In this document: in pieces, positions 51,462-60,250 of the stretch
How the letters are laid out: each line of letters starts with the position of its first letter
Position numbering within the stretch: position 1 is the stretch's first letter
From: Thermacetogenium phaeum DSM 12270
Lineage (GTDB): Bacteria > Bacillota > DSM-12270 > Thermacetogeniales > Thermacetogeniaceae
Direction of reading: 5' to 3'
DNA length: 64,000 bases
Assembly (NCBI RefSeq): GCF_000305935.1
Contig: NC_018870.1
Location: forward strand, 2,875,058-2,939,057
The notes under the pieces: model-generated
What the model saw: only the letters and a program-made list of their open reading frames with translations
Databases searched by the model: none
Told to the model about the DNA's origin: nothing
Translations under genes and position numbers: made by a program

Positions 51462-54400
51462 ACCCGGAGGTCCTGTTTCAAAAAAGCCTCAGCGGCCCCC
51501 GGGAACAGGCGCGGGCAACTAAGGATGTCAACCTGGTCATCGGCGTTCCCTTTTACAACGAGGTTCGCACCCTTCCCCGGGTCCTCCAGTTTATCGAGGA
51601 GGGCCTGGCCGGGATGCAGGCGCTGGAACGCTCGCTCATCATCTGCGCCGGGGATCCCGCCGGCGCGGAGGCCCTCAAGGCCATCAAGGAACTCGATCTC
51701 AAGGCCGCCCACATGGAATTTCTGATGCTGCCCGGCTGTAACGGCAGGGGAGCGAGCATCAGGGCAATTATGGAGCTGGCAAACATCCTGGAATCCGACC
51801 TGGTGCTCCTCGCCGCCGACCTGGTGGGGGGAAAGGGATCCGGCCTGCAACCGGAACACGTTAAACAAATGATAGAGCCCATCGGGGAGGAATACGACCT
51901 GGTGCTGGCCTCCTTCCGGAGGCAATACTACGAAGATCTCCTGAGCAGGCTCTTTTTAGGGCCACTCTTGGAGGTCCTCTACGGTTTTAAAATCAGCGAC
52001 CCCATCAGCGGAAATTACGCCGTCTCCCACGACCTGGTGGAGGACTTCTGCACGGACATTAAATTCTGGTCGGACCTGACCCGGGGTTTCGGCATCGATC
52101 CCTGGATGATCACCAGGGCAATCATTCAGCGCAAGAAGATCTGCGAGGTGCCCCTCGGTTTTAAAACAGAAGAGGTATCCCTCGACAAAATGAAGCACGT
52201 TTTTAAAGATCTGACCGGGTTTATCTTTGAGGCCATCAAAAGGGATGAGGAATTCTGGAGAAAAGGGAGGCTCATCCGGAAAACTCCGGACATCTGCGAA
52301 AAGGAGCCCTTCGGGGAAACTCCTTTGCTTCCACCCCCGGAGTCCCGGGCTCTCATCCGCCACTTCGCCAACGGCTTCCACCAGTACCGCGCCGTTTTCG
52401 CCGATGCATGCCCGGAAGCGCTTTTTGCGGCTTTGGAGAGAAGCGCCTCCGCTCAGGATAGGGATTTCCATTTTGACGGCGAGACCTGGGCAAACCTGGT
52501 CTACGACCTCATCTTCCACTACAGCTTTGCGCCGGACGCCGGCAGGGAGGACATCCTGGAGGCCCTCACCGCCGCCTTCTGCGGGAGGCTGGCCGGCTTC
52601 CTGAGTCACCTGGAAGTTCTTCAGGAGGACCTGGCCAGCAGCAAGAACGCCTACAGCGCAACCATCATCGCCGGCCGGGCCGAAAGCGAGAAGGAGGAGC
52701 AGAGAAAGCACTTCCTGCACGGGCGCGACAGCTTCATCCAGAAGTGGAGCCAAAAAACCTGGGAGCACAAACCCCCCCTGATCCCCGCCGACTTCCTGGA
52801 GTTCATCCCCGGCAGGCCGATCGTCCTGCCCAAGAGCATCGAAGGACAAGGCGGACGGGAAATCCGGACGGCCGACATCTTCAGCAGACTGCAGAATCGC
52901 TACACTGAAAGGTTCCATGAGTTTCTGGAAAAAGGGCTGAAGATACCTTCCACCTCCCCTTCTTCCGTGATCGCCCGGCACTTGGAGGAGTTTATGGCGG
53001 AAATGGAGAGGGTCATCGATCGCTTGGCCCCCGGGAACATCTATACCGAGGAGGGAACCAGGGAGGCCGTTTTCAGCATCTTCGAGCTCCTCGGTTATCC
53101 CAAGACCTACGGCATCAAGGATGAGATCTTCCGGGAGGCCCTGATGCACTTTCCGCCCCTCAACATCATGATTCCGGAGGGCTGCCGGACACCCAGGGAG
53201 CTCACCGAGAGGATGCTCCCCAGGGATGCCGTCACCCTGGCCAACCTCATCGAAACCCGCAGGTGGACCGACCGGGTACTGCTCCGGATCCTGGACCACC
53301 TGACACCTGAGGACATGGAGGAGATGGAGATCAAGCCCATCATCCTGGGTGAGAGTATCCTGGGAGGGGCGTTCAAGCTGGGGAAGATCTCCGATCTCAA
53401 CATGCTCACGACGAGGCTGGTGGTCAGCCCCCTGAGCAAGGGGGTAGGAGGGAGGTATCCTAAGCTCCGCTTCTTCCTCTTCATCGGCAGGCAGATCATG
53501 ATCGCCCAGAACTATTCGCTCCTCTACAGGACTTACGCCCGGGAAAGGAAAAACCTCGGGAAAAAGATTAGAAACTCCCTCATCGGCCGCTTTGAAACCA
53601 GCCCCTTTTCTGCCTACAACATCTTTGAAAACTTCCACCACCGCGCACTCGTAACCGCCCTCCGCATCCTGGCCCAGAAGATCACCCTCACCGGGCTGGA
53701 AAGGGATGCCTGGCTGCTGAGGGAGATGTGCAACGGCTACGGGATCAGCCAGGTGCTGGACGACGGCACCTTCATCCCCTGCTCCTCCTGGAGCTGGGCC
53801 AGCTACAGCGCCAAAGGAGGCACGGGAATCCCCACCCCCCTCTCCTCGCACGTGGAAGAGAAGTGGTTCAACCACGACTTCCTGGAGGAAATCTACGCGG
53901 AACTGGGTTTCGATCCGGGGGAGATCCTGCAGCGGCTCACACAGCTGATCGGGGAGGGAAGGGCCTACGATGACCTCCTGGATGTGCTCCTCGGGCTGAA
54001 GCCCAAAGATGTAACGGTAATCGCCCAGGAAACCCAGGACTACCCCCCGGCCAAACCCCTGGTGCGCCATCCCGGCAACCCGATCCTCAGCCCTCTGAAA
54101 GAGCACCCCTGGGAGAGCAGGTACGTTCTCAACGCCGCCGCCGTCCGCCTCCAGGGGAAGGTCCACCTGCTCTACAGGGCCTACGGGGATGACGAGGTTT
54201 CCCGCATCGGTCTGGCGGTCACCGACGGGTATCGGGTGTTGGAGCGGCTCCCGGAACCGGTGTTCGTTCCCCAGACCGAACGCGAGAAAAAGGGGGTTGA
54301 GGACCCCCGGGTCGTGATCATCAACGGCCGCCTCTACATGCTCTACACCGCCTACGACGGAGTCATCGCCCAGATAGCCGCCGCCTCCATCTCCGTCGAG

Positions 54401-55021
54401 GACTTTCTGGCCCGCCGCTTCGACCGCTGGCGCAGGGAGGGTCTGGCCTTCCAGGACGTCTGGGACAAGGATGCCTTCCTCTTCCCGGAAAGGATCGGCG
54501 GCAGGTACGTGATCTATCACCGCATCGAACCCAGCATTTGGGTCTCCTATCTGGATCAGCTCAAATTCCCGGTTCCCAAAGAAAGCCACACCATCATCAT
54601 GGGCCCGCGCCCGGGCAAGATGTGGGACTTCCTGAAAATCGGGGCCGGCGCCCAGCCCATCAAAACCAGGTACGGCTGGCTGCTGATCTACCACGGGGTG
54701 GATAAAACCCGGGTGTACCGCCTAGGGGTCATGCTCGTCCCCCTGGACAGCCCGGAGCGCATCATCTACCGCTCTCCCAACCCCATCCTCTCCCCGGAGG
54801 CTGAATACGAAATCGGGAAGCCGGGTGAGAGCTGGGTGCCCAATGTGGTTTTCACCTGCGGCGCCGTCCCGGCGGAAGACAAGGAAATCCTGGATGCCGA
54901 TGACGAAATTCTCGTCTACTACGGGGCTGCCGACACCCACCTCTGCCTGGCTACGGGACGGGTGGGGGATCTGATACCCGAAGAAATCAGGAGGGAGCTG
55001 GAGAATCAGGCGCGCCCGTAG
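51449..55021 (+). CDS. Glycosyltransferase-GH130 phosphorylase fusion protein (1190 residues)
   Basis: Three regions. About 25-290 is a GT2-like nucleotide-sugar transferase (NLVIGVPFYNEVRTLPRVLQ, SDLVLLAADLVGGKGSG, DPISGNYAVSHDLVEDF, FGIDPWMITRAI) resembling mannosylglycerate- or glucosylphosphoglycerate-synthase types. About 300-865 is mostly helical and matches nothing I know. About 870-1190 is a GH130-type five-bladed propeller: PLVRHPGNPILSPLKEHPWE, NAAAVRLQGKVHLLYRAYGD, the acid loop GVEDPRVVIINGRLYMLYTA, and SWVPNVVFTCGAVP. GH130 enzymes phosphorolyse or hydrolyse beta-mannosides, giving mannose-1-P. No signal peptide, so cytoplasmic. The gene overlaps manB by 13 bases and its end overlaps the convergent gene by 16. 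Confidence 0.88.
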   Translation: MGVLDPEVLFQKSLSGPREQARATKDVNLVIGVPFYNEVRTLPRVLQFIEEGLAGMQALERSLIICAGDPAGAEALKAIKELDLKAAHMEFLMLPGCNGRGASIRAIMELANILESDLVLLAADLVGGKGSGLQPEHVKQMIEPIGEEYDLVLASFRRQYYEDLLSRLFLGPLLEVLYGFKISDPISGNYAVSHDLVEDFCTDIKFWSDLTRGFGIDPWMITRAIIQRKKICEVPLGFKTEEVSLDKMKHVFKDLTGFIFEAIKRDEEFWRKGRLIRKTPDICEKEPFGETPLLPPPESRALIRHFANGFHQYRAVFADACPEALFAALERSASAQDRDFHFDGETWANLVYDLIFHYSFAPDAGREDILEALTAAFCGRLAGFLSHLEVLQEDLASSKNAYSATIIAGRAESEKEEQRKHFLHGRDSFIQKWSQKTWEHKPPLIPADFLEFIPGRPIVLPKSIEGQGGREIRTADIFSRLQNRYTERFHEFLEKGLKIPSTSPSSVIARHLEEFMAEMERVIDRLAPGNIYTEEGTREAVFSIFELLGYPKTYGIKDEIFREALMHFPPLNIMIPEGCRTPRELTERMLPRDAVTLANLIETRRWTDRVLLRILDHLTPEDMEEMEIKPIILGESILGGAFKLGKISDLNMLTTRLVVSPLSKGVGGRYPKLRFFLFIGRQIMIAQNYSLLYRTYARERKNLGKKIRNSLIGRFETSPFSAYNIFENFHHRALVTALRILAQKITLTGLERDAWLLREMCNGYGISQVLDDGTFIPCSSWSWASYSAKGGTGIPTPLSSHVEEKWFNHDFLEEIYAELGFDPGEILQRLTQLIGEGRAYDDLLDVLLGLKPKDVTVIAQETQDYPPAKPLVRHPGNPILSPLKEHPWESRYVLNAAAVRLQGKVHLLYRAYGDDEVSRIGLAVTDGYRVLERLPEPVFVPQTEREKKGVEDPRVVIINGRLYMLYTAYDGVIAQIAAASISVEDFLARRFDRWRREGLAFQDVWDKDAFLFPERIGGRYVIYHRIEPSIWVSYLDQLKFPVPKESHTIIMGPRPGKMWDFLKIGAGAQPIKTRYGWLLIYHGVDKTRVYRLGVMLVPLDSPERIIYRSPNPILSPEAEYEIGKPGESWVPNVVFTCGAVPAEDKEILDADDEILVYYGAADTHLCLATGRVGDLIPEEIRRELENQARP

Positions 55022-56367
55022 TCATCCTCGAGCCGGATGATGTCGTCCTCACCGAAGTAGCTACCGGTCTGGGTCTCGATAAAGATCAGCGGGGACTCTC
55101 CGGTATTCTCGATCCTGTGCGCAGCCCCGCGGGGAATATCCACCGCCTGTCCGGATTGAAGCGGAATCCCCCTCCCGTCAAGGGTCACCAGGGCCTGCCC
55201 GCTCACCACATACCAGTGCTCCTGCCTGCGGAAGTGCTTCTGGTAGCTCAACCTCCGCCCCGGTTCCACCGTGATCCTCTTGACCTTGCAGTCGGGGGCG
55301 TCGAGCAAGACCTCCCACTTCCCCCAGGGGGTCCGGGCGCGGCGCGCCCTGGCCTTTTCCTTTTCTAAAACCTTCCTGTAGACCTCCAGATAATCGTTCA
55401 CCATGCGCTCCCTGCTAAAGCGCTCCTCTACCCACTGCCGGCAGGCAGCCCGTTCGAGCCCGGGGATCCGCGCCAGGGCCTCAACGGCCTCCCCCACGCT
55501 CCCCACCAGGTAGCCGGTCACACCGTCCCTGATCACCTCCGGCATCGAACCCCTGTTGAAGGCCACCACAGGGGTGCCGCAGGCCATGGCCTCAACGACA
55601 CTGAGACCGAAGGGCTCCTCGAAACTGATAGGGTGCAGGAGGGCATAGGCCCCGCCGAGGAGGCTGCTCCTCCTCTCCGGCCCCACAGAGCCCAGGTAGG
55701 TTACCTGGTGGCCGTCCAGGAAGGGGGCCACGTGCTCCCGGAAGTAGGCCTCATCCTGGATGATCCCGGCGAGGAACAGCCTCATTCCGAAGCGGCGGGC
55801 GATCTCGATGGCCTCCCGCGTCCCCTTGTCGGGATGGATCCTCCCGAAGTAGAGAAGGTAGTCTCCCTGTTCCGGCGAGAATTCAAAGGACTCCACATCG
55901 ATGCCGTGGTAGACTGTGGCGATGTACTCCAGTTCCGGGCTGCGGTCGGCGTTGCTGATGGCCACATAGTAGCTCCTGTCGGCGTATTCCTTGTAGACGG
56001 GAAGGATCTTCGGCGAAGAAAAGCCGTGGATGGTGGTCACAAGAGGCGTGTCCACCAGCCTGCTGTAGGAGAGGGGCAGGAAGTCGAAGTTGTTGTGGAT
56101 GAGATCGAACTCCCCCGCCCGCTCGAAGAGATGGGCGATGTGCAGGCACTCCCACACCTTGGGGAGAATGGAGCTGTCCTCCTCGTAGGGGGTCTTGCAG
56201 ACGTACTCCAGCTTCGCCCGGGTCAGGGAGTCCCCGGTGGCGAAAAGGGTAACATCCACCCCTTTCTCTACCAGACCCTCGCAGAGGAGGGAGACGACCC
56301 TTTCCCAGGGACCGTAATGTCTCGGCGGTGTTCTCCAGGCAATCGGCGACAAAAGAGCAACCTTCAT
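55006..56367 (-). CDS. GT4 glycosyltransferase fused to a PMI-type cupin
   Basis: 453 residues. Residues 1-340 form a GT-B (GT4) glycosyltransferase: N-terminal AWRTPPRHYGPWERVVSLLC, TTIHGFSSPKILPVYK, LLYFGRIHPDKGTREAIEIA and the donor site SFEEPFGLSVVEAMACGTPV. Residues 346-453 are a type II mannose-6-phosphate isomerase cupin: PWGKWEVLLDAPDCKVKRIT, SYQKHFRRQEHWYVVSG (metal His/Glu), VDIPRGAAHRIENTGESPL and EIQTGSYFGEDDIIRLEDDY-like end. Such cupins are normally the tail of ManC. The fusion could couple mannose-6-P supply to transfer. Confidence 0.9.
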   Translation of the reverse strand: MKVALLSPIAWRTPPRHYGPWERVVSLLCEGLVEKGVDVTLFATGDSLTRAKLEYVCKTPYEEDSSILPKVWECLHIAHLFERAGEFDLIHNNFDFLPLSYSRLVDTPLVTTIHGFSSPKILPVYKEYADRSYYVAISNADRSPELEYIATVYHGIDVESFEFSPEQGDYLLYFGRIHPDKGTREAIEIARRFGMRLFLAGIIQDEAYFREHVAPFLDGHQVTYLGSVGPERRSSLLGGAYALLHPISFEEPFGLSVVEAMACGTPVVAFNRGSMPEVIRDGVTGYLVGSVGEAVEALARIPGLERAACRQWVEERFSRERMVNDYLEVYRKVLEKEKARARRARTPWGKWEVLLDAPDCKVKRITVEPGRRLSYQKHFRRQEHWYVVSGQALVTLDGRGIPLQSGQAVDIPRGAAHRIENTGESPLIFIETQTGSYFGEDDIIRLEDDYGRA

Positions 56368-56511
56368 GGCTGTCTTCCAACCGGCTCTCCGGCTCCGCCA
56401 TCCGGACGCACCCGGATCCGAAGCCTGGGAGCCGGACTTTCTCCCCCTTTCGCTGCAGTTTTCTTCCTCTCCAACAGAGCCACCAAAAATCCCGGCTGCC
56501 GGCAGCAGGCA

Positions 56512-57534
56512 TCAGCGCCTTCCAGCCTCACCCTCCGGAGCCAGTTTCTGCATCACCTGTTCGCTGTAGAGCAGGGAAAGGAGCGCCTCGGCACCCTGGT
56601 TGGGGTTCAGCCCTCCCGGCACCAGGGCGTCATGGCACCCTCCGGTTTCCGGGTTGACGAGAGGCATCTTGTTGATGTTCTTACCCAGATACCACTCCCG
56701 GGCCAGCCGGGCGAGTTCCAGATACTGCTTCTCCCCGGTGGCCAGATAGGCCTCCCGGCAGGCCAGCACCGTGGAACAGGCATCGACGGGCTGCTGGTCG
56801 TAAAGGGGAGCGTCCTCTCCTTTGCGCCACCACCCCCGGTTCCCAACCACATTCAGGTAACCCCGGGCAAAGAGGTGGTCGCAGAGGAACATCATAGAAT
56901 CCCGGGCAACCGCCCGCGCCCCGCGGTCCCCGGTGAAGGAATAATAGGCAAACAGCGCCTGAGGGAGGATGCCGTTGCAGTAGGTCACCCTTTCTTCAAA
57001 CCAGTACCAGCCGGGGCTCTTGGTGCGTTGATAGCAGCGGATCAGGTTTTGAGAAAACTCTTCGGCGGTCTCCAGGAGGGAGTTCCTCCGCTCCTCGAAG
57101 ACGGCGGTGCAGTTGAGCAAACCGATCAGGGTGTAGGCCTGGGAGCGTAAGTAATGGAGCCGCCTGTTCGCCGGCAGAGCTTTCTCCAGCATCTCCCTGC
57201 TCAGCGCGCTCACCTCCTCTAGATCGCTGGAGGCGGCGCTGCTTAAAGCCAGCAAGGCCCTCCCCTGACAGTCCTCCGAATCCAGATCCGGGAGGAAGAC
57301 CCCATCCTTCCGGAGGTTGCACCAGGTCCCGTCCGGACGCTGCGCCTCTTTGAGAAAGCGGGCGTAAAGGGAGGCATACCTCTCCCTTTCACCGTCCTCC
57401 ATGTTCAGGGCAACCAGGAGCGCCCTGGCATTATCGTCGACGGTATAGCCGCTTTCGGGATCCGGTTCCCCCCCGACGGAAAACTGGATCATCCCCGTTT
57501 CGTCGGTCATCCGGGCCAGGTGCCGATAGTCCAC
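56512..57534 (-). CDS. Alpha/alpha-barrel-like protein of the mannose cluster
   Basis: 340 residues from a GTG at 57534 that lies eight bases after GGAGG; GTG codons at 57540 and 57543 would overlap that site. Helix-rich with repeated pairs such as SGYTVDDNARALLVALNMED, LDSEDCQGRALLALSSAASS, RLHYLRSQAYTLIGLLNCTA and QQPVDACSTVLACREAYLAT, the pattern of six-hairpin glycosidases and related sugar-binding proteins. A TVDDNARAL block occurs in proteins encoded beside GT4 and GH130 genes elsewhere. Enzyme activity is unknown. It overlaps or abuts the GT4 gene stop at 57537, so the two are coupled. Confidence 0.75.
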   Translation of the reverse strand: MDYRHLARMTDETGMIQFSVGGEPDPESGYTVDDNARALLVALNMEDGERERYASLYARFLKEAQRPDGTWCNLRKDGVFLPDLDSEDCQGRALLALSSAASSDLEEVSALSREMLEKALPANRRLHYLRSQAYTLIGLLNCTAVFEERRNSLLETAEEFSQNLIRCYQRTKSPGWYWFEERVTYCNGILPQALFAYYSFTGDRGARAVARDSMMFLCDHLFARGYLNVVGNRGWWRKGEDAPLYDQQPVDACSTVLACREAYLATGEKQYLELARLAREWYLGKNINKMPLVNPETGGCHDALVPGGLNPNQGAEALLSLLYSEQVMQKLAPEGEAGRR

Positions 57535-57536
57535 CC

Positions 57537-58751
57537 TCACCACCTCCAGAGGCCCTTCTTCTCCACAGATGCAGCCAGCTCACCGGGAATAACCTTCTCA
57601 CCTGTAAAGGCCCTCGCCGGGCGCCTGCAGGCCTGCCGAGCGACATCAGCATAGCGGGCGGCTACGCGCGGCCACTTGATCTCCTCTCCCAGCCGGGACG
57701 CCCTGATCTCCAGCGACCTCTGGAGCTCCGGCCGGGAAAGCACCTGGTCGAGGAGCCTGCTCAGGGCCTCCGGGCTGGCATCCGGCGCCACCAGCCCGCA
57801 CTTGTTTTTCTTGAGTACCCCCAAGGCGTACTCGTAAGGGGTGGAAACGATCGCCCTGCCGCAACCCAAGGCGTAAGCGAGGGTTCCGCTCACCGCCTGG
57901 TCGCGATTCGGATAGGGGCTGAGGTAGATGTCCGTCAGATACAGGTAATCTCCCAGTTCTTCAACGTCCAGAAAGCGGTTGACAAACCGCACGTGATCCT
58001 GCAACCCCAGGTCGGCAACCAGGCCCAGGAGCTTCTCCCGGTAGCTCTCCCCATCCCTCCTCTGCAGGACGGGGTGAGTCCTGCCGGCAATTATGTAGAG
58101 AAGATCCGGGTGTCTATCGACGAGCCTCTTGACGGCCAGGATCCCGTTCTCCAGCCCTTTGCTGGGGCCGATCAGCCCGAAGGTGGTGACCACCCTGCGC
58201 CCGGAGCAGCCGTAAGCCCTTTTGAGCTCCTCTCTCTCCTTGGGCCGGAAAACGGGTACACCGTGCGGGATGATGGCAATCCTTTCCCGTCCTACGGAGT
58301 AGACCCTCTCCAGCAAGTGTGCAGAGCGCTCGCTCATGCAGATGACGGCCGCTGCCTTCTGCGCAAGCAGACGCAGCAGCATCTTTTGATTGGGGCCCGG
58401 CTGAGGCAGCACGGTATGGGTTACCAAAAGATAGGGCTTATCTAGAACGGACACAAAATCAAGGATATACCCACCATCAGCACCCCCGTAGATCCCGTAC
58501 TCATGCTGAATGATCACCGCCTGGAGGTGGGGGAGGATGCTGGCCTGCCCTGCCGCCTTGATATAGTCCTCCCTGCACTCCTGTCGGATCACCCAGCGCA
58601 CCTCCGGGGGATAAGCATAGGTGTCCTCATCGGAGATTGCCGCTATCCACACCGAGTGTCCGGCACTGACAAGATTGTCCCTGAGATCCCTGGAAAAGGA
58701 GGCAATGCCGCACTGTCGCGGTGGATAAGTGCCTACGTTCAAAAAATTCAT
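57537..58751 (-). CDS. GT4 glycosyltransferase
   Basis: 404 residues from the ATG at 58751, nine bases after AAAGGAGGAG; longer frames lack a site. GT-B fold: MNFLNVGTYPPRQCGIASFS, VIIQHEYGIYGGADGG, PYLLVTHTVLPQPGPNQKML, IIPHGVPVF, VTTFGLIGPSKGLENGILAV and SPYPNRDQAVSGTLAYALGC with the donor-site region. It lacks the usual E-x7-E wording, as many family members do. It leads a three-gene minus-strand operon with the barrel protein and the GT4-cupin. Likely a mannosyl- or glucosyltransferase; acceptor unknown. Confidence 0.9.
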   Translation of the reverse strand: MNFLNVGTYPPRQCGIASFSRDLRDNLVSAGHSVWIAAISDEDTYAYPPEVRWVIRQECREDYIKAAGQASILPHLQAVIIQHEYGIYGGADGGYILDFVSVLDKPYLLVTHTVLPQPGPNQKMLLRLLAQKAAAVICMSERSAHLLERVYSVGRERIAIIPHGVPVFRPKEREELKRAYGCSGRRVVTTFGLIGPSKGLENGILAVKRLVDRHPDLLYIIAGRTHPVLQRRDGESYREKLLGLVADLGLQDHVRFVNRFLDVEELGDYLYLTDIYLSPYPNRDQAVSGTLAYALGCGRAIVSTPYEYALGVLKKNKCGLVAPDASPEALSRLLDQVLSRPELQRSLEIRASRLGEEIKWPRVAARYADVARQACRRPARAFTGEKVIPGELAASVEKKGLWRW

Positions 58752-59260
58752 AAAAATCTCCTCCTTTCGGTACATCCTTACAGAGCAACGGCAGATGACC
58801 GGCACCACGAACGATCGGTCCGCTTCCGCCGATCCCCTTCGGAAGCACACCGACCGTCCGGCCGGTCGAGTTTTTAATAACCTGCAACCTGCGCCCGTCT
58901 GCGACTTTTTCGAAATTGGATTAAAAGCGATCTTTTCCGAGAGCATCAGACCGTCCCTGCTGTCCTCAACCGAACACCAGGAACGCCCTGCCCCTTTTCA
59001 ATACAGCTGGAATTAAAGCCATAGAAAGCAGAACCCCATTGGACTGGCTTATGGGGCAAACGGCTTGAAGAAAGGAAGGCGGCTGGTAATTAAAAACATG
59101 TTTTGTTATAATATAACATATTATCAAGCTCCCGGCAAGCGGGAAGCACACCCATTACAGCTCGATATGGCATAAAATCCTGCTTAATCCGGTGTTTCTC
59201 CCACCCCGCGCGAGTGTTTTTAAAATCCGAATCATGAAGCGCATGGCGGGCGCACACACA

Positions 59261-59288
59261 GAAGCCCCGCAAACATTTGCGGGGCTTC
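59261..59288. terminator. Perfect 10-bp hairpin, possible terminator
   Basis: GAAGCCCCGC, loop AAACATTT, GCGGGGCTTC. The T-run is short (TTCTT on the plus strand, none on the minus), so efficiency is unclear. It lies just past the ridA relic. The rest of 58752-59311 holds nothing recognised. Confidence 0.6.
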
Positions 59289-59311
59289 TTGAAATCCTTC
59301 GGCGCGCCCTT

Positions 59312-59402
59312 TCAGTCCATCTCCCCATCCTCAGCGTAGGCAACCGCTTCGATCTCAACCCGTACACCTTTTAGGCAGTCGGAAAACCTCAATACACGTG
59401 TC
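59312..59402 (-). pseudogene. ridA: C-terminal relic of a RidA-family protein
   Basis: Reading from about 59402 gives KDTCIEVFRLPK, then, after removing one A from a run of four, GVRVEIEAVAYAEDGEMD and a stop at 59312. RidA (YjgF) proteins end with RTCVEVxxLPKGxxVEIEAxA. The preceding 100 residues are gone, replaced by the AT-rich ABC transporter region, so it marks an insertion or deletion boundary. Confidence 0.7.
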
Positions 59403-59497
59403 TTTCTGCATCCTCCCCCCACTTGCAACACTATTTCCCCCTACAAAAAAACCAAAAGAGCCCCAGCAGTGCTGTGACCGGTCTGCGGCTTGATGCT

Positions 59498-60250
59498 TTA
59501 AAGAAGCTGTTGATTTTCCATATTAAAGAATGTCCGGCAGCCAAGTTGCAGCATTATAATTACCGATAGCGCTACCGCTCCCAAAATACCAAGCATAATA
59601 GAGATTTGATAGGCGATTGCCGTTGTGGGTGCTGTACCGGAAAGAATCTGCCCTGTCATCAAACCTGGTAAAAATACGATACCCATTCCAACCATTGAGT
59701 TTATCGTGGGTATTATGGCCGAGTTAAAAGCACTGTTAACAACACTCCTCGATGCTACATTTGGTGTTGCACCAAGTATGAGAGCTTCTTCAATCATGGC
59801 TCTTTGAGTAGTCATTCCTTCAAGTAATGATTTCACTCCAAGCGACATCCCTGTCATAGAGTTGCCAACAAACATTCCAGCTATCGGAATAAAATACTGC
59901 GGATCATACCAAGGGTTAACCCTCACAACAATCAAAAGGAAATATAAGAGACAAGTAAGAGTACCCACACCCATGGAAAAGGCGATGACCCTTTTTAAGG
60001 AATTTGAGAGTTTATCCGTAAATTTATTAAATACTGTATAAACTGCAAAAGCTTCCATTAACAAAATGATCCCTACTGTAATAAAAGGGTTGGGGTTATC
60101 AAATACATAGGTAAGAATAAAGCCTGTCAAAATAAGCTGCAATGTCATCCGGATAGACGAAATTAGAATTTCCTTTTCTCTATTAATCCTGCGAACCCTT
60201 ACGATTACAAGTACAACCTGCGAAACTGTCAAATTATTTATCCCGTTCAT
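59498..60250 (-). CDS. fetB: ABC permease, UPF0014/FetB family
   Basis: 250 residues from the ATG at 60250 with GGGAGG seven bases before it. Six to seven membrane helices; TLQLILTGFILTYVFDNPNP, FIPIAGMFVGNSMTGMSLGV, EALILGATPNVASRSVVNSA and VGMGIVFLPGLMTGQILSGT match the FetB/YbbM group, linked to iron homeostasis in Escherichia coli. Its start overlaps the ATPase stop (ATGA). The pair is AT-rich compared with its neighbours, suggesting later arrival. Confidence 0.88.
   Translation of the reverse strand: MNGINNLTVSQVVLVIVRVRRINREKEILISSIRMTLQLILTGFILTYVFDNPNPFITVGIILLMEAFAVYTVFNKFTDKLSNSLKRVIAFSMGVGTLTCLLYFLLIVVRVNPWYDPQYFIPIAGMFVGNSMTGMSLGVKSLLEGMTTQRAMIEEALILGATPNVASRSVVNSAFNSAIIPTINSMVGMGIVFLPGLMTGQILSGTAPTTAIAYQISIMLGILGAVALSVIIMLQLGCRTFFNMENQQLL

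Noticed and set aside
51956..54694. A 912-codon open frame on the minus strand inside the GT-GH130 fusion gene
   Set aside because: It is antisense to a clearly conserved protein, has no ribosome site or recognisable domain, and such frames are expected in GC-rich genes.
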